64,000 nucleotides of DNA, from assembly GCA_947648905.1 (NCBI GenBank), contig CANSPP010000001.1, positions 392,114-456,113 of the forward strand, given 5' to 3'. The first letter of the stretch is position 1, and every line of letters begins with the position of its first letter. Of this stretch, positions 43,442-52,549 are shown piece by piece. The position numbers were made by a program, and so were the translations under genes. Below the pieces are notes generated by a model. That model was not told the DNA's origin, did no database searches, and saw only the letters and a list, made by a program, of their open reading frames with translations. Source of the stretch: an uncultured Clostridium sp. (lineage in GTDB: Bacteria; Bacillota; Clostridia; TANB77; CAG-508).

Positions 43442-44476
43442 ATGAAAAACTTAAATGAAGATGTTATTGATTTTATTAAAAATAGAAAGATTAGTAATGT
43501 AATTAGATTATATGTAGATAGAAATTTAAGGAAAGAATATCTTACTTATATGAGCTACAAAAAGGTTAAAAACGATTTTGAAGCTATTTTAGTTCAAAAA
43601 GATAGTCGTATAGGTACTTTACTTTGTAACTTCTTAAATTGTGATTTTAAAGCTATTCAGAGTGTTAAAAATTTTGTACAAGAGTATAGTTTAACTTTAT
43701 TTGCAGAAATAACAAAAATGAAATTAAAAAATACCTATACTTTAAATGAGTATGAAAAGTTAATAAATGAATTAGTAAAAAAATCTGGAGATAAATTAGA
43801 AAGCATAAAAGAAGATTTTATTTCTGATATAAATTACTTATTTAATGTTAATTCGTTAGAAGAAATAAAAGATTTAACACCATTACAAAGATTTTATGTT
43901 TTAACTATGAGCAAGAATAACAGTAAAGCATTATCACATTTTGAAAATGATAAATTGAATATTGCACTTGGTGATTTATCAAGATTAAACACACCATTAA
44001 ATATTATTGATGAAAATCAAGCAATAGAGATTGCTAAAGCGAATAAAGATAGAATCTTACAAATACCATATACTTTTGAAAGTAATGATATTTGTCAATT
44101 ACTGATTATCGAACTTCAAGAAATTGTTTGCATGGACAAGTTTGAAATTAAAAAGTGTAAAAACTGTGGAAAATACTTTGTTCCAGAGAAGAGAACTGAC
44201 GAATTGTATTGCAACAATATTTATGAAGATGGCAGAACTTGCAAAGAAATCGGCTCTTTCAAGGTAAAACAAAAGATGATTAATAATGATGATGATTTGA
44301 GAACTTATAGAAATGTTTATCAAAAACTATTGTTAAGAACAAGAAGAAATCCAGAGAATTTGCAATATGAAAAAGAGTTTGAGAAGTTTAAAGAAGATAA
44401 TAGAAAGATGAGAGAAAAACTTGATAAAGACAAGGTTACTTATGAAGAATATGTAGAGTGGTTAAATAAAAAATAA
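43442..44476 (+). CDS. Zinc-finger protein of DUF6076 type, element B
   Basis: 344 residues. Helical N-terminal half; cysteine cluster near residue 238: KKCKNCGKYFVPEKRTDELY then CNNIYEDGRTCKEIG. This pattern (CxxCxxxF...YC...GxTC) is that of DUF6076-like proteins in phage-like elements. Function unknown; a counterpart occurs in element A at 28898. Start after AGGTGA. Confidence 0.75.
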   Translation: MKNLNEDVIDFIKNRKISNVIRLYVDRNLRKEYLTYMSYKKVKNDFEAILVQKDSRIGTLLCNFLNCDFKAIQSVKNFVQEYSLTLFAEITKMKLKNTYTLNEYEKLINELVKKSGDKLESIKEDFISDINYLFNVNSLEEIKDLTPLQRFYVLTMSKNNSKALSHFENDKLNIALGDLSRLNTPLNIIDENQAIEIAKANKDRILQIPYTFESNDICQLLIIELQEIVCMDKFEIKKCKNCGKYFVPEKRTDELYCNNIYEDGRTCKEIGSFKVKQKMINNDDDLRTYRNVYQKLLLRTRRNPENLQYEKEFEKFKEDNRKMREKLDKDKVTYEEYVEWLNKK

Positions 44477-44489
44477 ATAGGGGAAAAAT

Positions 44490-45191
44490 ATGAAAAAAAT
44501 ACAAAATTCATTTTATAATAATTGTGAGCATTTTTTTGAGAACAGAAAATATGAAAAAATCAATAAATTTTTAAAAGAAAATGTATGGATAATACCTATA
44601 ATATATATTATAGGTACAATAATTTTACTTTTTAGAAATAAAATTTATGGTTTGCCATTTGCACCAATTTCAGTTATTCAGTTTTCTCTTTTAGTAGTAT
44701 ATTTAATTTTATTCGTGGTTGCATTTGCCTTTTTAGAATATAATATTATAGCATTTGTAGAAATACTAAGAAGCAACCAAAAGGAAAATAAGAAATTTAA
44801 AATAATAGGAACATTGGTATGGCACATTGCGTTATTAATGATTACAAGCATCATATTAATTATAATAATAGGAAATAATAGAAAATTTGTTGTATTACTA
44901 TTGTTTTACTATATTTTATATCCTATTTTTAGTGCAATAATTAATAATAATGGCATATTGGCTGATTTTATAACGATTTCTTTATATGTAACATTAATAT
45001 TAGAAATTCCTATATCAATAGGAGGATTTAAGGGGCAAGATGTTATTTATCAAAGTATTGATGATTGTATTAATTATGAATATACTTACTTTGGAAATTA
45101 TGAAGGACTGTACCAGTTTGTAGACAAAGATAAAAATATATGTTTAATACCTATGGACAATGGTTTTATAACTTACAAAAACAATAAATAA
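44490..45191 (+). CDS. Membrane protein, element B
   Basis: 233 residues with four hydrophobic segments (about 31-50, 62-88, 106-128, 131-150 and a weaker one near 155-175). No domain recognised. ATG after GGGGAAAA. With the next gene it forms a membrane-protein pair, perhaps cargo such as superinfection exclusion; no direct evidence. Confidence 0.6.
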   Translation: MKKIQNSFYNNCEHFFENRKYEKINKFLKENVWIIPIIYIIGTIILLFRNKIYGLPFAPISVIQFSLLVVYLILFVVAFAFLEYNIIAFVEILRSNQKENKKFKIIGTLVWHIALLMITSIILIIIIGNNRKFVVLLLFYYILYPIFSAIINNNGILADFITISLYVTLILEIPISIGGFKGQDVIYQSIDDCINYEYTYFGNYEGLYQFVDKDKNICLIPMDNGFITYKNNK

Positions 45192-45208
45192 TATATATGG
45201 AGGAACAT

Positions 45209-45667
45209 ATGAAGAAAAACATTCATAAAAAATTTAGAGAATATATAAATGACAATATATGTAAAATATTAATAACATTAGTGATATCTATAATAATATT
45301 ATATTTTTATCCTAACTTATTGTTAAATGCAGATATTACAAGTGTTGTAAGAGCAACATTTACAGGCGCTTTTATTGGACTATGTATATCAAAATTACAA
45401 CATTCAAAACTGATTGATGGTCATCTAGTTTTGAATTGCTATATGGGTATAACGTTAGCACTATCTTTAATGCGAAAAAATAATAATATATTAAATGTTA
45501 TTTCATATTTTATTTTGATTATTTGTATATACTATTTAGTAGGTGAAATAATAAAAAATAAAAAAATCATTATTAAAAATAAATCTATTATTATAGAATT
45601 ATTATCACTATTAGCTGGAATAATTGCACTTACAATTCAAATTTTAGATTTTGCTAATATTATATAG
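45209..45667 (+). CDS. Small membrane protein, element B
   Basis: 152 residues, about five hydrophobic segments (for example ILITLVISIIILYFYPNLLL). The start is taken as ATG 45209 because GGAGG lies between it and the in-frame ATG at 45197. Function unknown. Confidence 0.58.
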   Translation: MKKNIHKKFREYINDNICKILITLVISIIILYFYPNLLLNADITSVVRATFTGAFIGLCISKLQHSKLIDGHLVLNCYMGITLALSLMRKNNNILNVISYFILIICIYYLVGEIIKNKKIIIKNKSIIIELLSLLAGIIALTIQILDFANII

Positions 45668-45670
45668 TAA

Positions 45671-45703
45671 AAGGAGAAAATTAATGTTCTAGATTTTCTC
45701 CTT
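45671..45703 (+). terminator. Terminator after the membrane-protein pair
   Basis: AAGGAGAAAAT (45671-45681) and ATTTTCTCCTT (45693-45703), 11-bp stem. In the following 200 bp are a GATAGC/GCTATC hairpin and two copies of GGACACTAATGT (45732-45743, 45838-45849). Confidence 0.65.
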
Positions 45704-45906
45704 ATTAATGACTTGCATAACAAAATGCTATGGACACTAATGTAATAATAGTATATGAAAAAACTTCAAATTATATGCAATAAAAAACGATAGCCTTTTG
45801 AGCTATCGGATTATAATGATTACGTTCTTTTCAGAACGGACACTAATGTTTTATTAATTTAATTATAAACTATTCCATGGCAGAAAGTCAAGCAAAATTC
45901 AAAATT

Positions 45907-46392
45907 TTATTCATCTTTTAGGGGTCTTAACCTATATAAACTTTCAAGTTGTGAATTAATTTTATTCCAGTCATTTGCTGAAATAGTAACTAATTGTCCT
46001 TTTTTTCTATATGGATCTGTAATTCTTATTTTACTAACAACCTTTAATTGCTCAACTAAAACAGTAGAGTCGACTTCTTCTAAATCAATATGAAACCAAA
46101 AACCATCTTGTAATCTTTTAGTCGTTAGTGGAAGAATAGTACATATAGGGGAATTCTTGGAAGTTCTTAATATTAAAACAGGTCTTAATTTATTTTGCTC
46201 ACTTCCAATATTTATTCCAAGATTACACCAGTAAATAAAATTATTATATATTGGAAATTTAGGAAGTTTTCCATTATACCTTAAATTAGCCTTTTCTTTA
46301 GTCCATTCAGAAAACTGAATAGCATCAGAATTATTGATACTATTTAATAAATTTTCAGTTTCTTCAATATTATTGTGAATTTCATCATTCAT
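45907..46392 (-). CDS. MazF/PemK-type endoribonuclease toxin
   Basis: 161 residues from ATG 46392 (GAGGTGA upstream). The PemK fold: NKLRPVLILRTSKNSPICTI, LPLTTKR, VLVEQLKVVSKIRI are the conserved strands. MazF toxins cut mRNA. An extra ~60-residue N-terminal part precedes the domain. No separate antitoxin gene is visible next to it; the N-terminal region or a distant gene might fill that role. Stabilisation of the element is the likely use. Confidence 0.8.
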   Translation of the reverse strand: MNDEIHNNIEETENLLNSINNSDAIQFSEWTKEKANLRYNGKLPKFPIYNNFIYWCNLGINIGSEQNKLRPVLILRTSKNSPICTILPLTTKRLQDGFWFHIDLEEVDSTVLVEQLKVVSKIRITDPYRKKGQLVTISANDWNKINSQLESLYRLRPLKDE

Positions 46393-46517
46393 AATCTCAC
46401 CTCGCTTTTCAAAGTATAACATATTATAAATCACAAGTAAACAAAAGTTTGCACATTTTATAAAATTATTTTACAATCCTATACTTATCATATTTAAAAG
46501 TATAAGATTGTTATATT

Positions 46518-46841
46518 TTATTTTGTAGTTATAAGTTTTTCTCTTATATCATCACTCATAACATCTATTCTCTCGATTACTCTATTACAATATATCGTAT
46601 TTATAAAGTCAAATCTATTTGCAGTTCTTGCAATTTCATTTAGAGTTTTTCCAACAGATTTTAGTTCATTTATTATTGGTAAAAGAATTGTATCAGAAGG
46701 AGCATCTTTAGGCTGATAATTTGTAATAAGACTTCTAAGATAACCGCTTCCTGATAAATTTGATTTTAAAGCATTTTTCTTAAATCTTTTATTTTCTTTT
46801 TCATTAAAATAAAAGATTTTTTTAATATCTCTTTCTCTCAA
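46518..46841 (-). CDS. MobC-like relaxosome protein
   Basis: 107 residues, TTG start at 46841 with AGAGGTGA upstream. Basic; ribbon-helix-helix-like N-terminus (FNEKENKRFKKNALKSNLSG) and KSVGKTLNEIARTANRFD, the MobC signature resembling IGNNLNQIAR. MobC proteins help a relaxase nick oriT. No relaxase gene follows. It begins 31 bp from the candidate oriT. Confidence 0.78.
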   Translation of the reverse strand: MRERDIKKIFYFNEKENKRFKKNALKSNLSGSGYLRSLITNYQPKDAPSDTILLPIINELKSVGKTLNEIARTANRFDFINTIYCNRVIERIDVMSDDIREKLITTK

Positions 46842-46871
46842 TTATATCACCTCTTTTCTTAATATAATTTA

Positions 46872-46987
46872 AAATGGGGATTGGGGTGTCCCCATTTATT
46901 TTGAATTTGTGCGGGAAGACAAATTCATTGCTTGCTGGGACAGCAAGTTGCATTTGCGGGATAACAAATGCAGTGCTTGCTAGGACA
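46872..46987. other. Candidate oriT: clustered stem-loops beside mobC
   Basis: Hairpins: AAATGGGGA/TCCCCATTT (46872-46897), GAATTTGT/ACAAATTC (46903-46926), CTTGCT/AGCAAG (46931-46947), GCATTTG/CAAATGC (46950-46971). The composite unit (ATTTG-CGGGA-CAAAT hairpin plus CTTGCTxGGACA) is present twice. Such GGGA-loop hairpins beside a mobilisation gene fit an origin of transfer. Confidence 0.6.
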
Positions 46988-46997
46988 ATATTTTTTG

Positions 46998-47255
46998 TTA
47001 TTCTTTTAGAATCCCTATTTTCTTAAAGTAAAAATATGTTTCTTTACCACCTAAAAAGAAGAGAGAATATTCTTCTAGTTCATCAATTTTTAACCCTAAT
47101 TGAATAATTTTTTGAAGCATTTTACATTCTTCTTTATTCAGTTCAAATACTTCATCATCTTCAAAAATTAATTGCAAATTTGGAAATCTATCCATAATAT
47201 CATGGTATTGTTTTTTTAGCTTTTTATAATCATCATTCTTGTTTTTCAATTCCAT
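46998..47255 (-). CDS. Small hypothetical protein, element B
   Basis: 85 residues, charged, coiled-coil-like (MELKNKNDDYKKLKKQYHDI). No weak alternative start. No recognised domain; downstream of TnpV. Confidence 0.55.
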   Translation of the reverse strand: MELKNKNDDYKKLKKQYHDIMDRFPNLQLIFEDDEVFELNKEECKMLQKIIQLGLKIDELEEYSLFFLGGKETYFYFKKIGILKE

Positions 47256-47338
47256 TCTTACACTATCAAATAACTCATTTAGTTAAATAGAATTTATATC
47301 AAATAATCTTATTTCTTCCATCATTTTTTACCTCTTTT

Positions 47339-47692
47339 CTATACATAAATTAATTCTTTTAATATTATTTCTTCAGCAGAATTCTTAATGTTATTCATAA
47401 GTCCAACCCATTTTAATTGGTCGGTCGCTTTTAATTCTTCTGTAATATTTTCTTTTTTAGCTAATTGTTTCATTAAAAATTCAAACCTATCATTAGCAGT
47501 TTTATCAATTTCTAATAGATGTTCTTGCAGTTTATTGTTCATAAATAAAATAATATATTCTGATTTTTTCTGCTCTTTTAAAAATTTTAATCTCATTCTT
47601 CCGAACCTACCAATTTCAAAATTCTTTAAATTTTGTGATGGTATTAAATTTGGCAAATAATAATCTCCTTGTTTTGTGTATTCAATTTTCAT
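47339..47692 (-). CDS. tnpV: TnpV-family transposon-encoded protein
   Basis: 117 residues. YTKQGDYYLPNLIPSQ, IGRFGRMRLKFLKEQKK, and ELKATDQLKWVGLMNNI then AEEIILKELIY are diagnostic of TnpV proteins found in Tn4451-like mobilisable elements. Their biochemical role is unknown. Supports an integrative-mobilisable origin of element B. Confidence 0.85.
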   Translation of the reverse strand: MKIEYTKQGDYYLPNLIPSQNLKNFEIGRFGRMRLKFLKEQKKSEYIILFMNNKLQEHLLEIDKTANDRFEFLMKQLAKKENITEELKATDQLKWVGLMNNIKNSAEEIILKELIYV

Positions 47693-47757
47693 ACATAAAT
47701 CATCCTTTCAATTTTTATTTTCACGTTAAAGGAATTGGCTTTTGATTTTAAAATTCG

Positions 47758-47777
47758 GTATACAATTTGTATACAAA
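47758..47777. repeat. 20-bp arm-type site, right end of element B
   Basis: Identical to 41667-41686 (GTATACAATTTGTATACAAA). Confidence 0.75.
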
Positions 47778-47930
47778 TCATTTTATTTTTGAAATTTTTA
47801 AGAAAATTAAATATCTTTGAATTTTTGAATAAAAAAATGAATGAAAGTGCTGATTTTAATATAGTTGGGAGTATATTTAACTATCAATAAAAAGTAATAG
47901 TTAAAAGTATCTATAAATAAACTTTAACCC

Positions 47931-47986
47931 CTTAAAATCCTGCGGTTGAATAAACCGTGCCGGTTCGATTCCGGCCATCTGCACCA
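47931..47986 (+). repeat. att site: host tRNA-Leu 3' half
   Basis: CTTAAAATCCTGCGG to CCA with perfect T arm (GCCGG/CCGGC). Probably the original 3' half of the chromosomal tRNA, displaced by tandem integration from its 5' half near 23499. Confidence 0.85.
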
Positions 47987-48012
47987 CGGAGTAGCAATAT
48001 AGCTACTCTTTT

Positions 48013-48147
48013 TTATTTTTCATAAGGTAGATTTTTTTCACGTTTTTGTATGGATCTTTCTATTTCTCTTTCTACTAAATCGTCTAAGATATGAGCATAG
48101 GTTTTTCAAAGTTCTTCAGGAGATGTACCTCTTGTATGTTTCATCAT
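48013..48147 (-). pseudogene. Truncated gene fragment at the element's right flank
   Basis: A frame MMKHTRGTSPEEL, then TGA (48106-48108), then KTYAHILDDLVEREIERSI to the stop at 48013. The composition is protein-like and the two parts are in one frame, so a nonsense mutation is likely (TGG to TGA). I do not recognise the family. There is no CGG here. Confidence 0.5.
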
Positions 48148-48249
48148 ATGTGTATTACAACTTATATCATAAGAATATTACTTTTTATTTAAAAAAGTTG
48201 AAATGAAAAAATAGTTATGGTAGTATTATTTCAAAGGGGTGCGAAACAT

Positions 48250-50289
48250 ATGAAGAAAAAATTAATAAACACAATTATTTTAATAATAATATTGATAGCA
48301 TTAGGCATAATTACATTTTTATGTATAAATGCAAAAAAAGACGAAGAACTAACAAGCATAAAATCAAGCAATGAACTTCTAAAAATATATGAAGGAGAAA
48401 ACTACAAATCAAAAGAAATAAACGAAACACTAATTAACATTGCAACAATGCCATTTAGCATTATAGCAGGCAATTGGAATAGCAGATATTATATAAATTC
48501 TAATAATATGGAATTAGACTCAAATATAACTACAGACGCTATAAATGATAGACTAGTACCAGAAAATTTGAAGGGAAATTCAGCGTCAAATTCAAACGAA
48601 ACATCAGTAAAAGATTATTCTACAACAAATATACAAGTGGAAAATGTAGATGAAGCAGATATTACAAAAACAGATGGAGATTATATTTACTCAATATCAG
48701 AAAATGATGTTGTAATAACAAATGTTATAAATCCAGAAGAAATAAAAATAGAAGCTAGAATATCAGGAAAAGGAGTGCCAGAAGACTTAATTTTATATAA
48801 AGACAAACTAGTAATCATATCAGAGGATAATGATAAATCAAAAATGTATTACAATTATTCTAGTTATAATAGCAATACAATTGTAGAAGTTTATGACATA
48901 GAGCAAAGAGATGTGCCAAAATTAATAAAAAGCTATCAACTAAATGAGCCATATTATACATCAAGGTGTATTAATAATAAATTATATGTAATAGCATCTG
49001 GAACATTGAGAAAAGAAAATAACGAAATCAAAATTGATTACTATGAAGATAATAAAACAAAAAATTTGGAACTGGATAATATTAAATATTTAAAAGATAT
49101 AAATACGAAAAAGCAAACACTATTCTCAATGGTGGACTTAGATGATGCAGAGAAAGATATAAAGTTAAATTCTTATTTAATAGATATTTCAAATGCATAT
49201 ATATCAGAAAATAGCATTTACTTATTAGATCAAAAATACGACTATAGGGGATATGCTCCACCGATAAGTAGTTTGTTTGGGTTAAAAGGAATACTTGGAC
49301 CTTTTGAATATGAAAATGAGCAAGAAAATTCAAGTGGGTATAAGACAGAAATATATAAATTTGATATTTTAAAAGATGGACAAGTAAAATATAGTGCAAA
49401 AACAAAAATAGAAGGAAAGACCATAAATCAATATTCTTTAGATGAGGCTAATGGACATTTAAGAATAGCTTTATATGATGATGACGGAGCAAGGGTTGCA
49501 ATATTTGATGAAAATTTAAAACAAATAGGAATAACGCAATATGTTGCCAAAGGTGAAAAAATGTATTCTTCTAGATTTATAGGAGACAAAGCATATTTAG
49601 TAACATATAAAACAGTTGACCCATTATTTGTTATAGATTTAAGTGATGAAAAAGAACCTAGAGTATTAGGAGAACTTAAAATACCAGGATATAGTACATA
49701 TTTACATCCATATGATGAAAACCACTTAATTGGAATAGGTATGGAAACAGAAGAAGTTATAAATAGGAATTCATTTGGAAAAGTGACATCTACAACATCA
49801 AAAATTGTAGGAATGAAAATGGCTTTATTTGATGTAACAGATGTAAATAATCCTAAACAAATTTCTAGTATAGTAATAGGAGATAGAAGAACAACATCTG
49901 CAATTTTAACAAATCCAAAAGCGCTATTATTCTCTAAAGAGAAAAATTTAATAGCAATACCAGTAAATAATTATAGTGAAGACTTTGAAATTGAGTCAAG
50001 TAGCAATTCATATTCAACATTAGAAAGTTCATATAAAAATTATAATAAAAATTATGTGGCAGAAGGATATTTTGTATATAATATTGACATTGAAAATGGC
50101 TTTAAACTAAAGGGAACAGTAACACACGAAGTGTCAAATGAGAGACCAGAATATAATTACTACTATAATAGAAGTAGATTATTAAGAGGATTGTACATAG
50201 AGGATAATTTATATACAGTGTCAGAAACAAATGTAAAAGTAAATAATTTAGATACTTTAGAGTTAATAAGTGAGTTGAAAATAAAATAA
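48250..50289 (+). CDS. Secreted beta-propeller domain protein (COG4880 type)
   Basis: 679 residues, starting at ATG 48250 (AAGGGGTG upstream; the frame is open to 48217). N-terminal membrane anchor KLINTIILIIILIALGIITF. Hallmark VDEADITKTDGDYIYSIS near residue 135, then propeller blades (LIISEDNDK, YIASGTLRK-like). The C-terminal propeller family is distantly WD40-like, function unknown. Located outside the cell on a membrane anchor. Confidence 0.85.
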   Translation: MKKKLINTIILIIILIALGIITFLCINAKKDEELTSIKSSNELLKIYEGENYKSKEINETLINIATMPFSIIAGNWNSRYYINSNNMELDSNITTDAINDRLVPENLKGNSASNSNETSVKDYSTTNIQVENVDEADITKTDGDYIYSISENDVVITNVINPEEIKIEARISGKGVPEDLILYKDKLVIISEDNDKSKMYYNYSSYNSNTIVEVYDIEQRDVPKLIKSYQLNEPYYTSRCINNKLYVIASGTLRKENNEIKIDYYEDNKTKNLELDNIKYLKDINTKKQTLFSMVDLDDAEKDIKLNSYLIDISNAYISENSIYLLDQKYDYRGYAPPISSLFGLKGILGPFEYENEQENSSGYKTEIYKFDILKDGQVKYSAKTKIEGKTINQYSLDEANGHLRIALYDDDGARVAIFDENLKQIGITQYVAKGEKMYSSRFIGDKAYLVTYKTVDPLFVIDLSDEKEPRVLGELKIPGYSTYLHPYDENHLIGIGMETEEVINRNSFGKVTSTTSKIVGMKMALFDVTDVNNPKQISSIVIGDRRTTSAILTNPKALLFSKEKNLIAIPVNNYSEDFEIESSSNSYSTLESSYKNYNKNYVAEGYFVYNIDIENGFKLKGTVTHEVSNERPEYNYYYNRSRLLRGLYIEDNLYTVSETNVKVNNLDTLELISELKIK

Positions 50290-50301
50290 GGGGGATTTAA
50301 T

Positions 50302-50553
50302 ATGGAAGAAAAAAATAAAAATGTAATGCATATAGCATCTCTAGTATTAGGAATAATTTCAATAGTAACATCATTTTTTTGGTATATAGCATTACCAACA
50401 GGAATATTAGCAATAATATTTGGAGCAAAGTCAGCAAGAAAAACAGGAAGTAAGATTGGAAAAGCGGGACTTATAACAGGAATTATAGGGGTAGCATTAT
50501 TTGCGTTTTTGTATATAAGTATGATATTTATTTTAGTTTTAGCGAATTTATAA
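50302..50553 (+). CDS. DUF4190-type small membrane protein
   Basis: 83 residues with two long hydrophobic segments; SLVLGIISIVTSFFWYIALP and KIGKAGLITGIIGVALFA are typical of DUF4190. Co-directional, 12 bp after the propeller gene with GGGGGA upstream. Function unknown. Confidence 0.8.
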   Translation: MEEKNKNVMHIASLVLGIISIVTSFFWYIALPTGILAIIFGAKSARKTGSKIGKAGLITGIIGVALFAFLYISMIFILVLANL

Positions 50554-50577
50554 AACTTTAAATTATAGATAAAATAA

Positions 50578-50619
50578 AATAGGAACTATAAATTTTAAAA
50601 ATTATAGTCCCTATTTTTT
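50578..50619 (+). terminator. Terminator before dnaG
   Basis: AATAGGAACTATAA pairs with TTATAGTCCCTATT with one mismatch, then a T run ending near 50619. Confidence 0.75.
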
Positions 50620-50750
50620 GCAATTGTATATAAAAAAATTGTTATATATAGTAAAAAAATTAAAAACAAAGGAAGGATTTATGTAAAATACGTCGAATAA
50701 TATATTTATGTACATTTATTTGAAGGAAAATGAAAGGAAGAGAGGAAAGA

Positions 50751-52536
50751 ATGCCAAGATATAGTGACGAAATCATAGAAGAAGTAAGACAGACAAATGA
50801 CATAGTAGACATCATATCACAATATGTGCATTTAAAAAGAAGCGGAAGAAACTACGCAGGGTTATGCCCATTTCACAATGAAAAATCGCCATCTTTTTTC
50901 GTCTCACCAGACAAGCAAATATTTCACTGTTTTGGATGTGGAGTAGGTGGAAACGTATTCACTTTTTTAACCAAAATAGAAGGAATAAACTTCGTAGAAG
51001 CAGTACAAATGCTAGCAGAAAGGTCAAATATACAATTACCAACAATAGGCAACAATTTAGATACAGCAAAAGAAGAACTAAAAGCAAAAGTACTAAAAGT
51101 AAACGAATTTGCAGCACAATATTATCACGAAAAATTGTACAAGCCAGAATCCAAGATAGCACAAGAATATGTCAAAAAGAGAAAACTAAGTAATGAAACA
51201 TTAAAAGCATTTAGATTAGGATTTTCAGGAAATTTTGACGAATTATACAGAGCATTAATAAAAGAAGGATTCAAAGATCCAGAAATATTAGAATCAGGAC
51301 TAGTAAACAGAAACGATAATGGAAAATATATAGACAGATACAGAAACAGATTAATGTTTCCAATTTGTGACGCAAGAGGAAAAGTTATAGCATTTGGTGG
51401 AAGAGTATTAGATGACTCTAAACCTAAATATATAAATACCAATGATACAGTAGCATATAATAAAGGAAGGCATTTATTTGGACTAAATGTAGCAAAAAAA
51501 GGAGACATAAAGAAAAGAATTCTAATAGTAGAAGGATATATGGACGTTATATCATTACATCAAAGGGGAATAACAAATGTAGTAGCACCACTTCGGAACA
51601 GCATTGACACAACAACAAGGATGGCTACTTAGAAAAAATTCAGAGCAAATAGTCCTAAGTTTTGATTCAGACCAAGCAGGGCTAAATGCAAAAATAAGAG
51701 CATTAGATATTTTACAAAATATGGGGTGTGACATAAGAGTTTTGCAGATGGATGGGGCAAAAGACCCTGACGAATATATTATAAAATACGGAAATGCAAG
51801 ATTTCTAAATTTAGTAGATAAAGCACTTTCTGTAATTGAATTCAAAGTAAAACTTTTAAAGCAAACTTTGAATTTAGATAATATAAACGATAAAATCAAA
51901 TTTCTAAATGAAATAGCAAAACTAATATCAAAAGTGGACAACACAATAGAAAAAGAAATATACATAGAAAAAATAGCAACAGAATATCAAATATCAAAAG
52001 AAGCACTTACAGCAGAAGTAAACAAACTAACATATGCAGGGACAAAAAGTGAAAAAGTGTTAGAAAAATCAAAACCAGTAGTAACACATCAAATACAAAA
52101 AGAGCAAACAGTATCAACAGCAGTAAAGAAAAGGGAAAATACAGTATTATCAATATTACTAATGGGAGATTTAAATGTTTTTCAAATTATTAAACAAAGT
52201 ATTGCAGTAGACGACTTTAAGGATGAATTAAATAAAGAAATTGCAAAAAAATTGTATGAAGAATTTGAAAAGGGAAATAACAATATAAATGGGATAATGG
52301 ATAACTTAAGTGAGCTACAGCAAAATCACATTACAGAAATATTAGCAGAGGACTATGAAATAGACGATATAGAAAAAGCAATAGATGATGTAGTGCAAAG
52401 CTATGAAAAAGATAGAATAAATGAAAGAAAGTTTCAAATTTTAGAATTATTAGAAACTGATTTAGAAGCTGAGCAAAAAAGAGAATTAGAAAAAGAGCTA
52501 AGTAATATTATTATTAAGTTAGCAAAAATTAAATAG
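50751..52536 (+). CDS. dnaG: DNA primase, one +1 shift at CGG
   Basis: 594 residues when joined; synthesises primers at the fork. Start ATG 50751 ([20 protein letters not shown] upstream). CHC2 zinc finger [11 protein letters not shown]...[31 protein letters not shown]. The frame meets CTT-CGG at 51594-51596 (codon 282) and would stop at 51630. Skipping one base gives [17 protein letters not shown], the conserved TOPRIM continuation, then [17 protein letters not shown]. The C-terminal helicase-binding part follows. An essential gene in the dnaG-rpoD operon, so decay is implausible. Confidence 0.95.
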
Positions 52537-52549
52537 GGGTGAAAATTTG

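Larger units (their letters stand above)
41560..47940. mobile_element. Integrated element B (mobilisable island)
   Basis: Bounded by tRNA-Leu 3'-half repeats at 41548 and 47931, with an identical 20-bp motif inside each end. Carries integrase, excisionase, zinc-finger protein, membrane proteins, MazF/PemK toxin, MobC-like protein with candidate oriT, and TnpV. No relaxase is seen, so transfer would need help in trans or has decayed. It sits in tandem with element A and contains no in-frame CGG. Confidence 0.78.

Noticed and set aside
48013..48147. TGA read as Trp (code 4) from the frame EEL-TGA-KTYAH
   Set aside because: TGA serves as a normal stop at the Nudix gene (18862), the DnaJ-like gene (36864) and the genes ending at 32425 and 40540; Trp is TGG throughout. 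A nonsense mutation in a remnant is simpler.
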